Positions 7,209 through 13,680 of a DNA stretch of 14,151 nucleotides are shown here, one piece after another; position 1 is the first letter of the stretch, and each line of letters starts with the position of its first letter. Origin of the DNA: Chitinophagaceae bacterium (GTDB lineage: Bacteria; Bacteroidota; Bacteroidia; Chitinophagales; Chitinophagaceae); the NCBI GenBank assembly GCA_021151685.1, contig JAGKWS010000104.1, forward strand, positions 1-14,151, written 5' to 3'. The position numbers and the translations under genes were made by a program. The notes below the pieces were generated by a model. The model did not search any database and had not been told where the DNA came from. It was given only the letters and a program-made list of their open reading frames with translations.

Positions 7209-7592
7209 ATGAGGTATTTGCTGGCTGAATGCTATACGTTTTTATTTAAATTTACACGTGCCAAACTGGTTTCTTATTGGGTAGCATTGGCATACATTTC
7301 GCTGCTTATGTGCTACACTGTGGGTGGCGTGCTCACACTCATAAGTGGGTGGCTCAGCTTTGCCGGTATGTTGTTGCGTTTTTTCAGATTCCCCTTCTTT
7401 GTAGGCACGCTGGGTATTTTGTTTTTTGTCATTTACAAGGTGTCGCCCAACATGAGCCAAACAGCAAAAGATGCCAAAAAACACTCAGGGTTCACTAATG
7501 CACTGGTGTTTACGTTTTTTTCGCTTATCCTGTTCGTGTACATGAAGTATGGCGATGTCATCTTCCCCCAATCGGTATTGGTAAGACACTAA
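7209..7592 (+). CDS. Small multi-pass membrane protein of unknown function
   Basis: A 127-aa very hydrophobic protein encoded on the opposite strand to the phage genes, between the portal and connector genes. Membrane segments are likely at about 21-49 (one or two passes, VSYWVALAYISLLMCYTVGG onward), 59-76 (RFPFFVGTLGILFFVIY) and 97-112 (NALVFTFFSLILFVYM); the loop at 77-95 is charged (SQTAKDAKKH). I do not recognise a family. The ATG at 7209 is preferred because a promoter candidate overlaps the region of the earlier ATG at 7146, but the longer form (148 aa) is possible. The opposite orientation and own promoter fit an accessory 'moron' gene in a prophage, or a host gene that arrived later. 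A holin or exclusion role is possible but unsupported by motifs. Confidence 0.65.
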   Translation: MRYLLAECYTFLFKFTRAKLVSYWVALAYISLLMCYTVGGVLTLISGWLSFAGMLLRFFRFPFFVGTLGILFFVIYKVSPNMSQTAKDAKKHSGFTNALVFTFFSLILFVYMKYGDVIFPQSVLVRH

Positions 7593-7788
7593 AGTGAATA
7601 TGGTGGACTTTATTTGCCATCTTCACCAAGAGCGGTAAAGATGTATTGCTTCTGTTTATTATGAGCGTTGTTTTTGAGCGAAACGAGGCACACTCTGCAG
7701 CCATAGCCCTGCCTATAGCTGTAAAACGTAACGAAGTTGCAGCCGAAAAACAGCCATAAGAAAAGCACGAATACATCTTAAATCTGCT
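7593..7788. other. Intergenic segment, possibly a repeat or gene remnant
   Basis: This 196-nt gap between the membrane-protein and connector genes lacks a convincing gene but is open in several frames at once. The + strand is open from 7598 to the TAA at 7757-7759, with an internal ATG at 7661 (32 codons). The - strand is open from a GTG at 7768 to a TAA at 7610 (52 codons, reading ...NNAHNKQKQYIFTALGEDGK at the end). Low stop density on both strands is often seen in dispersed intergenic repeats or in decayed genes. No promoter or terminator was seen. Confidence 0.3.
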
Positions 7789-8223
7789 CTAATAATAGTT
7801 ATTGCGCCGTGGGTTGCTGTGCCAGCTTATAGCATTGCCATTGGGTAGGTTTTGTGCGGTATCGGCTGCATAGGGCCAGCCAGCCGGTTGTGCCTGCCCG
7901 GTCATTATTGCCTTCAGCGATGCGATGGCATCGGTATAGGCCGTGCGTAGGGCATCATGATGGGTGCCGGTGCCGCACAGCAGTGCCAGGTGCCGGCATG
8001 CAAGTGTCTTCACAATCGTTTTCAGGTATTCATCGGTTATGGTTGGTGGTGTATGGCTTTCACCAAACAATTGTACCAGATCGTATCGGCTCAGGTACAT
8101 AGCAGCTTCGCTTATAGCGGCATCTATGGCTTTTTCCACAATGGCATCATCATCGCGTGTTATCTCTGCTATCACCTCGGGGTGCAGGTGGGTGTATAGG
8201 TCTTCAATTATCAGGTAGGGCAT
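7789..8223 (-). CDS. DUF1320 / Mu gp36-like head-tail connector protein
   Basis: A 144-aa protein matching the pattern of phage gp36/DUF1320 proteins, small helical adaptors located between capsid and tail genes. It opens with MPYLIIEDLYTHLHPEVIAEIT (a short helix after an N-terminal strand), followed by DDDAIVEKAIDAAISEAAMYL (24-44), where the family has its AL-DA---ID-YL helix, then RYDLVQLFG, TDEYLKTIVKTLACRHLALLCG (63-84) and a helix with LRTAYTDAIASLKAIMTG. The length is close to that of Mu gp36 (about 140 aa). The tail is Asn/Arg-rich and disordered. In Mu the gene lies well after the portal gene and next to gp37; here it precedes the portal gene, so the order is rearranged. It starts 45 nt after the secreted-protein gene ends, in the same direction. 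Confidence 0.7.
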   Translation of the reverse strand: MPYLIIEDLYTHLHPEVIAEITRDDDAIVEKAIDAAISEAAMYLSRYDLVQLFGESHTPPTITDEYLKTIVKTLACRHLALLCGTGTHHDALRTAYTDAIASLKAIMTGQAQPAGWPYAADTAQNLPNGNAISWHSNPRRNNYY

Positions 8224-8268
8224 AGCATTGGGGGTTTATGTGCCGCAATGGCGCGTCACCCCGCAGGG

Positions 8269-8850
8269 CTATTCGTCATCGTCGGTACGTTTGTTTTTTA
8301 TTGGTTTTTCGGGTTTTTCAGGTTTCTCATCTTGTTCTTCAGTGTCTTCTTCTTCCTCATCCTCTTCGCTGGTCTTTTTCTTTTTGGGCGCAGGGGTGGC
8401 AGTTGGTTTGGCCTTGCGTACAGGTTTTTCTTCGGCTTCTTCCTGTTCCAGCTTTTCGCCGGTCGGTTTCACCTTTACTATTTTTTTGGCAGTACGGTCA
8501 AAGGTTATCTCGTAGATGTTCGCCGTATTGTCGCCCAATGTTTCGGTAATGTAGCCCAGTAGTGTGGTCGCATTTTCATTTTCGTTGGCCGAGTCTACTA
8601 CAGCATATATTTTGGGTACACTGCTGGTTTTTTTTCTCAGCTCGGCCAGTTTCTTACGTTCGTCGGCAAACTCTGGTAGGGTCAGTATCTGCCTGCGGAA
8701 AACAGTATAGTCTACGCGGTCTTTGTTGGCAGCTTTTTTTTCTCCCTGCTGTTCTTTGCGTTCGTCGCGGCGTTCGTCCCTGTCGGTTTGTGCCATAGCC
8801 GGGGTGGCAAAAAGCATCATTGCAACGGCAGCAGCGTAAGTCCTGGTCAT
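8269..8850 (-). CDS. Secreted protein with highly charged acidic tail, unknown function
   Basis: A 193-aa protein that looks like a cell-envelope rather than a phage protein. Starting at the ATG at 8850 gives a standard signal peptide (MTRTYAAAVAMMLFATPAMA, then Gln21); an ATG at 8883 would add 11 residues before it. Residues 22-45 are a charged Arg/Glu/Lys linker, 46-135 a compact domain (VFRRQILTLPEF, KIYAVVDSANEN, TTLLGYITETLG, IYEITFDRTAKKIVKV), and 136-193 a low-complexity tail of Lys, Pro and long Glu/Asp runs. I do not recognise the domain. The gene sits in the phage-derived series between the large terminase and the connector gene and in their direction. A weak promoter-like pair (TTG at 8906-8904, GAAATTTG at 8881-8874) may give it its own transcription. 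Confidence 0.75.
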   Translation of the reverse strand: MTRTYAAAVAMMLFATPAMAQTDRDERRDERKEQQGEKKAANKDRVDYTVFRRQILTLPEFADERKKLAELRKKTSSVPKIYAVVDSANENENATTLLGYITETLGDNTANIYEITFDRTAKKIVKVKPTGEKLEQEEAEEKPVRKAKPTATPAPKKKKTSEEDEEEEDTEEQDEKPEKPEKPIKNKRTDDDE

Positions 8851-8915
8851 TTTTTCCCTTAGCATTAAGGCTGCAAATTTCACTAAAAAAATAAGAGTAC
8901 CGGCAATTGCTTTTT

Positions 8916-10472
8916 CTAATACCGTTTGTTGGCCATATGCGGGTAGCCGCCGGCTGTTCTGTTTCGGGTAGTGTGGCCCACATCTATGCGCGGTATGCCA
9001 CGGTTGCCATGCCGCTCACTTATCAGCCACACGGCACCTTCCACTGCATCGGGTCCATCATCGTGTGCGGTGCTACCCGGCCCAAACACCCTAAACTGCT
9101 CTGCCAGCAGCAACATATGCGGGTTATAGCGTTCGCTCTGGTTCAGGTATAGCTGGCCGTTGCGCACCATGGGTTCCAGCAGGCTTTCTATGCGCAGGTA
9201 CTTATCAGGCTTGCGGCGGGTATCGCCCCGTATGGGTATCAGTCGCCCGGTTCGCTTATGTGCATCGGCTACTTCTTTTACCAGCACATCTTGCAGAAAC
9301 ACCTGCTCCATGTAGTAGTAGCAGGCATTGCCCGCCACATAGTCCATCACCATGTAGTGCCACTCTATCATGCGGCTGGTGGTGGCTTTTTCTACAAAGG
9401 CTTTCAGTATATGGTATTCCGCACCGGCGCGGCCCACCAGTATGGTAGCCTTGTAGTCGTTGGTGGTTTTGTAAGAAGGGTCGGTATAGCACAGCAGGAT
9501 ATCGTACTCATGAACCGATAATGCCGGCTTGTAGGGCAATGCACCAAATACCGCACCTTCCATTACCGGATTGTTGAAGTATTCTTTTTGCTGTGCCGCA
9601 TAGCTTTTCTGGCTCAGTACCCGTTGTATGTCTGTTTCGCTATTCTTTTCCGGCCACATCGACTGGTCGTTCTTGTCCCGTATGTTCACCATATCGGTAT
9701 GGTCGGCTACTTCCGATGCCCGCTGCACACAACAGTCGGTAGCTATCCTGTTACCGCAAAAGAGTATAGTGGTGGGTGTAGATACCGACCGTGTGCCAAT
9801 GGCCGCTTCTTCTATCCATCGCCATTTGCGGGCCACCTGTTCGGGGTTCAGGCAGTCGGCATCGGTATCCATATCGTCAAACAGAATGATGTCTGGCCGG
9901 GCTTCTTCATTTCGGGTACCGCGGGGGCTTTGCCCGGCCCCTACCGCCCTGAAGGAGGCACCGCACCCGGCCATAAACTCAGTGGCCGTCCATATATGCC
10001 CCGTTTGTTGTTTGCCATAGTCTTGCAGTAACCGCTGGTTACTCTCCAGTGCCACTTTGTAGGGGGCCAGCAGGCGGGTAGCATTGTCCAGACTGTTACT
10101 TATCAGTAGTACACAGCGTTTGCGCAGTCGCTCCTTTCCTTCGGCTTCGGGCGGGTGGCCTGCCAGCACCAGGTACAGTACCTCCATCATGGTGCGGGTA
10201 CTCTTGGCCAGTTCCCGGCTCCACATACGCACCTCGCACCACTCGCGGTTGGTGGTAATGCGCCGGGTAGCCTCGCGGTGAAAACCCGCTGCCGGGGCCC
10301 AGGCATAACGGGGAAAGTAATACCGGAACCACTCTTCCGGCTCGGCCTCCAGTTGGGCGCGGCGTTCGGCACATACCTCTGGTGGCTCATCGGCAATGGC
10401 TACAATGCCGCTATGCAGGGTGGCACTGTATTCATTCCAGTCGTTTCTTGCATTGTTATCGGTCATAGTCAT
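8916..10472 (-). CDS. Phage terminase large subunit (Mu gp28-like)
   Basis: A 518-aa DNA-packaging motor that cuts phage DNA and drives it into the head through the portal. The N-terminal ATPase has a Walker A-like loop SRELAKST (85-92), of the degenerate type common in terminases, and SPRGTRNEEARPDIILFDD (182-200), where a hydrophobic strand ends in Asp199-Asp200 of Walker B; ILFCGNR (237-242) fits the coupling motif. The C-terminal RNase H-like nuclease shows the first acidic residue in LLCYTDPS (Asp331) and the last in HDDGPDAVEGAVW (470-482; Asp472 and Asp475). The length is normal and all motifs are present, so the protein could be active, although no capsid gene is nearby. It follows the small-terminase-like gene by 22 nt. 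A second ATG two codons in (10466) is also possible. Confidence 0.93.
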   Translation of the reverse strand: MTMTDNNARNDWNEYSATLHSGIVAIADEPPEVCAERRAQLEAEPEEWFRYYFPRYAWAPAAGFHREATRRITTNREWCEVRMWSRELAKSTRTMMEVLYLVLAGHPPEAEGKERLRKRCVLLISNSLDNATRLLAPYKVALESNQRLLQDYGKQQTGHIWTATEFMAGCGASFRAVGAGQSPRGTRNEEARPDIILFDDMDTDADCLNPEQVARKWRWIEEAAIGTRSVSTPTTILFCGNRIATDCCVQRASEVADHTDMVNIRDKNDQSMWPEKNSETDIQRVLSQKSYAAQQKEYFNNPVMEGAVFGALPYKPALSVHEYDILLCYTDPSYKTTNDYKATILVGRAGAEYHILKAFVEKATTSRMIEWHYMVMDYVAGNACYYYMEQVFLQDVLVKEVADAHKRTGRLIPIRGDTRRKPDKYLRIESLLEPMVRNGQLYLNQSERYNPHMLLLAEQFRVFGPGSTAHDDGPDAVEGAVWLISERHGNRGIPRIDVGHTTRNRTAGGYPHMANKRY

Positions 10473-10494
10473 AGGGTAGGGTATTGGCAGGGGG

Positions 10495-10932
10495 TTAACT
10501 GGGTTTGCGTTGGTTGATATATTGGTCGAACACTGCCGACAGCTTCAGTGCGGCCGGCCTGTCGCGCTGGTTCAGCCACGTCAGCAATTGTTCGGCTACC
10601 TGCACTACTGTATACAGGCTCAGGTCGGTATCTACCTGTTTAATGATGCCCACATACTTCAGCAGCTTGTCCACCTCTTTTTCGGTACAGTCGCCATCGG
10701 CTATTTTGTTCGTTAGTTGTTCCGTTACCCGGTATAGGGCAGTCAGTTGCCGTTCTTTGCTGGCCGCCATCGTCTGGCGCACCGTTTGCCAGTGGCCTTC
10801 TGTTATCCATTGCTGTACAGTGGTGGTGTCTATGTGTAGCAGGGTAGCTATTTCTTGTGCTGGCATGGCACAGGTTGTATACATTTGCCTGGCGGCGGCC
10901 TGTTGCCGCATCAGTGTTTCCTGTTGGTTCAT
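10495..10932 (-). CDS. Small terminase-like helix-turn-helix protein (Mu gp27/DUF1804-like)
   Basis: A 145-aa protein directly upstream of the large terminase gene. Residues 25-45 (AQEIATLLHIDTTTVQQWITE) form a helix-turn-helix of the kind that begins small terminase subunits, followed by GHWQTVRQ (46-53), a typical continuation in DUF1804-like proteins. The rest is helical: a segment from about 57 to 120 with LTALYRVTEQLTNKI and KEVDKLLKYVGIIKQVDTD, likely for oligomerisation, and a Lys/Arg-rich end. The expected role is to recognise phage DNA and deliver it to the large terminase. The ATG at 10932 is chosen over 11004 because homology and a promoter lie immediately before it; the 24 additional residues look non-coding. 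Confidence 0.72.
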   Translation of the reverse strand: MNQQETLMRQQAAARQMYTTCAMPAQEIATLLHIDTTTVQQWITEGHWQTVRQTMAASKERQLTALYRVTEQLTNKIADGDCTEKEVDKLLKYVGIIKQVDTDLSLYTVVQVAEQLLTWLNQRDRPAALKLSAVFDQYINQRKPS

Positions 10933-10936
10933 GCCA

Positions 10937-10969
10937 CAAATGTGCCATAGGTATTCTGTATAGCAAAAA
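10937..10969 (-). promoter_or_regulatory. Candidate promoter of the phage-derived packaging genes
   Basis: On the - strand TTTTTG (10969-10964) and CACATTTG (10944-10937, one mismatch to TAnnTTTG) are exactly 19 nt apart. The -7 element ends 4 nt before the ATG at 10932, the same geometry as at ubiD, so a leaderless or nearly leaderless message is predicted. It is a host-type promoter, not an obviously phage-type one. Confidence 0.5.
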
Positions 10970-11386
10970 CGCCGGTACACCACACCACCTGCAGCGTATA
11001 TCATACGCAGCCACCTGTAGTATCATAAACACATTTTGCAACAAAATAACGAAACAACCATCTCTTGTACAACCATATACACACAAAAGAAACAGTAAAT
11101 ATAAAAAGCGATTTGCGCCATAGAAGCCCCGTAATGTAATACTACCCAAACAAAAATCTTGTACCAACAATTCAGGGCCTTTGCATCCTTCAAATCAGCC
11201 GTAAATTTTTGTGTTACCCTGCATTACTGTTACACCATATCCACATGATGTTTGTGCAAGCAACTCACAGAGCTTTGTGGCCTCACAATCTGCGGGAAAT
11301 CTTGGTGTCCCTTGCGCTTCCTTTGTGCCCCTTGTGGTGAAGGACTTTTTACGCCGCATTATTTGGGCAAATAGCTATTACCACCA
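10970..11386. other. Non-coding stretch between the phage island and the TPR gene
   Basis: Nothing here supports a gene. Positions 10970-11260 are AT-rich in the middle and contain no hairpin followed by T, no tRNA-like fold and no transposon end that I can see. Positions 11261-11350 hold the GTG-rich repeat described separately. I looked for a copy of sequences near the other end of the phage-derived island (5360-5440) that could be an attachment-site repeat and found none. No terminator was seen for the TPR gene that ends at 11387. Confidence 0.6.
11261..11350. repeat. Degenerate short-period CTTTGTG-type intergenic repeat
   Basis: The stretch contains several imperfect copies of a unit of about 9-10 nt around CTTTGTG: CTTTGTGG (11273-11280), CTTGGTGTCC (11301-11310), CTTGCGCTTCC (11311-11321), CTTTGTGCCC (11321-11330) and CTTGTGGTGAAG (11331-11342). 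From memory, similar CTTTGTG-type intergenic strings recur in many Bacteroidota and other bacterial genomes and often produce spurious short ORFs. No function can be assigned from the sequence. Confidence 0.5.
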
Positions 11387-12913
11387 CTAATGGGTGCTAC
11401 CCTGCCGGTGCTCTATACGGTTAATGCCCGCCTTGGCCTGCTGGTCTATCGAGTTCTGAAAATCGTGCTCGGGCATGTCTAGGCATACCCGGTACATGGT
11501 CACAGCCTCGGCATACACACCCAGCCGCTCATATATTTTGCCCATGTGCAGGGCGGCACGTGCGGCAAACTGCTCTTTGCGGTCCTTGCCCGCAGTCATC
11601 GCATCGCGGTATTGTGCAAGGGCTTGTTTCGTCAGCACACTTTTACCGCTACTCAACGCCATTTCTTCGTATACCCTGCCCAGCCTGAAGTGGTATTCCG
11701 CCCTGTCGGCCGGGTTTTCAAGGTGGTGCAGGTCTATTTTCAGTAGTATGTCCAATGCCCGCTGGTAGTAGCCCCCATCTATGTACAGGCGCGCCTGTAG
11801 CAATTGCCTGTTGGGCCATAGGCCGCTGGCGGCAAATCTCGCGGCTTGTTTGTCGGCATCAAGGCGGGTACTGCCGGCACTGGCTATCTTGTCGCGGCAA
11901 TACTTCGCCTTGTCGTTGCGGCCATTTACATACCAGGCAAATGCCATCTTTTGCCACGCATCTTTTATAAACAAATCACTTTGGTTGGCCGCCAGGTAGC
12001 GGGTAAAACTGGCAGCACACGCCGTATCGCAGCTTATCAGCAGGGCATACCCTGTCTGATACTCAAAAATAGGATAACGACGATAGTCGGGGTGGTGGCT
12101 GGCATCATTTAGCGTTTGCAAGGCATCCTCGGCATGGCGATAGTCCAGAGCAATGTTGGCCTTTATGTAGGCATGCAGCAAATTGTTGTGGGTTACAAAC
12201 TCGCTACCCGATAGTGTTTTCCATACCTCCTCTTGTTCCGACATCAGGTAGAACCGGCAATAGAGGTAGTATAGGTTTGTCTCGGCATACAGTGGGGCGG
12301 TGGGTTGATGGCTACGCAAATAGGCCCCCAGCTTATCGGTGCCTTTTTGCACGCTACCCTTCATACCAAATACCGATGCCAGCCATTTGTAGCTGCCCGG
12401 CAACGAGCCTACAACCGCCTCCAGCAAGCCGCCAATTACGTTGTTTGCAGCAAAAGACGGATGCAGTCGCTCATTCTCGCGCAGAAGCGCAAAAGACTTC
12501 CTGAAATGCAGCGCAGCCCTATACTGCTCGCCAAACCGAATATTGATAATAGCGCGGTGCAAATACATACCCGAATAGCAAAACCTATACCACGGCGACG
12601 ACTCATCGCCCTGTGCCATTGCATTCAGCCGCTCATCCATAGCCGCACTGCGCTTTTTGTAGGTACGTGCATCACAGTTTATCAGCAGTTCCAGACAGTC
12701 TTCGTAGTCTTCTATGTACACAGCCATCAGGTTGTCGGGGTTGTTGTGCCGTTCTGCGGCTATAGCTTTCTGCCCCTCGGCCAGGTTCAGTGCCATGTAG
12801 CTGGTATATGCCCTGGCACACTGTGGTGTATAGGTATAGGTATGTGGCCCAGCTATGCCGCTAAAGGGTAACAGGGCTATGGCAACAGAAAGCAGGAAAC
12901 GGCTACACCGCAT
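11387..12913 (-). CDS. Secreted tetratricopeptide-repeat protein, IML2/TTC39-like pattern
   Basis: A 508-aa helical-repeat protein with a signal peptide (MRCSRFLLSVAIALLPFSGIAG), so located in the periplasm or outside. The ATG at 12913 is chosen because it starts that peptide; the frame runs on to 13036 but the extra 41 residues are not peptide-like, and a -7-like TATCTTTA (12926-12919) ends 5 nt before this ATG. Clear TPR-type helices appear in the last 140 residues (YYQRALDILLKI, YHFRLGRVYEEMA, LHMGKIYERLGVYAEAVTMY). Near residue 190 the segment GLLEAVVGSLPGSYKWLASV followed by FGMKGSVQKGTDKLGAYL resembles the G-----SLLP---K-----GF-G----G---L signature of eukaryotic IML2/TTC39 proteins. The function is unknown; proteins of this type serve as scaffolds. 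It is divergent from the EGF-domain lipoprotein gene. Confidence 0.8.
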   Translation of the reverse strand: MRCSRFLLSVAIALLPFSGIAGPHTYTYTPQCARAYTSYMALNLAEGQKAIAAERHNNPDNLMAVYIEDYEDCLELLINCDARTYKKRSAAMDERLNAMAQGDESSPWYRFCYSGMYLHRAIINIRFGEQYRAALHFRKSFALLRENERLHPSFAANNVIGGLLEAVVGSLPGSYKWLASVFGMKGSVQKGTDKLGAYLRSHQPTAPLYAETNLYYLYCRFYLMSEQEEVWKTLSGSEFVTHNNLLHAYIKANIALDYRHAEDALQTLNDASHHPDYRRYPIFEYQTGYALLISCDTACAASFTRYLAANQSDLFIKDAWQKMAFAWYVNGRNDKAKYCRDKIASAGSTRLDADKQAARFAASGLWPNRQLLQARLYIDGGYYQRALDILLKIDLHHLENPADRAEYHFRLGRVYEEMALSSGKSVLTKQALAQYRDAMTAGKDRKEQFAARAALHMGKIYERLGVYAEAVTMYRVCLDMPEHDFQNSIDQQAKAGINRIEHRQGSTH

Positions 12914-13011
12914 GGCCGTAAAGATACAATGATGTTGCCAGGCAGCGAAAAATGCCTCTGTAGTCTTATGGTGCGAATGTTTCATGAGTTTTTTATACAG
13001 ATGAACAGATG

Positions 13012-13039
13012 TTTGATAACGACAGATGTTGTACATTTG
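13012..13039 (+). promoter_or_regulatory. Candidate promoter of the EGF-domain lipoprotein gene
   Basis: TACATTTG (13032-13039) is a perfect TAnnTTTG match, with TTTG (13012-13015) 16 nt upstream, slightly short spacing. It lies in the divergent region and predicts a leader of about 30 nt before the ATG at 13076; the A-rich stretch before that ATG fits translation starts in this phylum. Confidence 0.5.
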
Positions 13040-13075
13040 CGCTATAATTCATCGACTGAAAAAAACGACAGCATT

Positions 13076-13591
13076 ATGAAGTCATTCAAACAAATCGCGC
13101 TCGGCGCAGCACTTACACTCGGCGCCTTCAGCGCAACACTGTACACATCTTGTAACTCAGACCCTTGTAAAGACGTTGTTTGTCAGAACGGTGGTACCTG
13201 CAACGAAGGTAACTGTACCTGCGTTACCGGCTACGAAGGCACTAACTGCGAAACAAAGTCTGTAACAAAGTTCGTGAAAACATGGAGTGCATCTGACAAA
13301 GAAGCAAACACCACTACCACAATTCCTACTTATGTAACAGCAATCGTTGCTGGTACAGCAGTAACCGAAGTTAAAATCAGCAACTTCTCTTCTGGTTTCT
13401 TCACAAACGATGTAGTGGGTACTGTAAATGGCAACACCATTACTGTAGCTTCTCAGCAGCCCGATAACGATGGTTACTACATCACTACCGGTACTGGTAC
13501 TTACGATGCTACTACCAAGAAAATCACTTGGTCTTACACTTTGAAGAATCCTTCAAACGTAGAAAAATCTTACACTGGTTCATGGCAGTAA
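13076..13591 (+). CDS. Lipoprotein with one EGF-like domain
   Basis: A 171-aa protein with a lipoprotein-type N-terminus: MKSFKQ, a hydrophobic stretch, then LYTSC with the acylated cysteine at 26, a relaxed lipobox of the kind usual in Bacteroidota. Residues 31-58 form an EGF-like module with six cysteines (31, 36, 42, 47, 49, 58) spaced C-x4-C-x5-C-x4-C-x-C-x8-C and the typical GGTC and GYEGTNC motifs. The remaining 110 residues are Thr-rich and predicted beta (TKFVKTWSASDKE, GNTITVAS, GYYITTGTGTYDATTKKITW), resembling a small beta-barrel or lipocalin-like domain that I cannot name. The ATG at 13076 begins the lipoprotein signal; upstream codons are untranslated. Codon choice (AAC, GTA, GGT, ACT) suggests good expression. 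A strong terminator follows. Confidence 0.88.
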   Translation: MKSFKQIALGAALTLGAFSATLYTSCNSDPCKDVVCQNGGTCNEGNCTCVTGYEGTNCETKSVTKFVKTWSASDKEANTTTTIPTYVTAIVAGTAVTEVKISNFSSGFFTNDVVGTVNGNTITVASQQPDNDGYYITTGTGTYDATTKKITWSYTLKNPSNVEKSYTGSWQ

Positions 13592-13628
13592 TTGTTTGCG
13601 AAAACAATACTATCTAAATCATATAGAG

Positions 13629-13657
13629 AGCTGCGGGTTTTTGCCCGCAGCTTTTTT
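13629..13657 (+). terminator. Rho-independent terminator of the EGF-domain lipoprotein gene
   Basis: AGCTGCGGG (13629-13637), a 6-nt loop and CCCGCAGCT (13644-13652) are followed by six T (13652-13657). It lies 37 nt after the stop codon. Confidence 0.93.
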
Positions 13658-13680
13658 ATGTACCAACAATTGGTATAAAC

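Noticed and set aside
7558..7776. 72-codon - strand frame in the gap beside the membrane-protein gene
   Set aside because: It overlaps the end of the + strand gene, competes with two other open frames in the same DNA, and has no protein-like features.
8238..8562. Phe/Ser-rich + strand open frames opposite the acidic-tailed protein
   Set aside because: They are the antisense of Lys/Glu-rich codons; the - strand protein has a proper signal peptide.
10933..11004. Upstream extension of the small-terminase-like gene to an ATG at 11004
   Set aside because: The 24 added residues look non-coding and the extension would contain the candidate promoter.
12914..13036. Upstream extension of the TPR gene
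   Set aside because: The ATG at 12913 starts a clean signal peptide; the extension would put 41 unrelated residues before it.
12929..13075. Upstream extension of the EGF lipoprotein gene
   Set aside because: The ATG at 13076 begins the lipoprotein signal and a perfect -7 element lies inside the extension.
11160..13671. 13-nt direct repeat TGTACCAACAATT at 11160-11172 and 13659-13671 as possible attachment-site repeat
   Set aside because: A repeat of this length is expected by chance about once in a 14-kb window, and the pair does not bracket the phage island.
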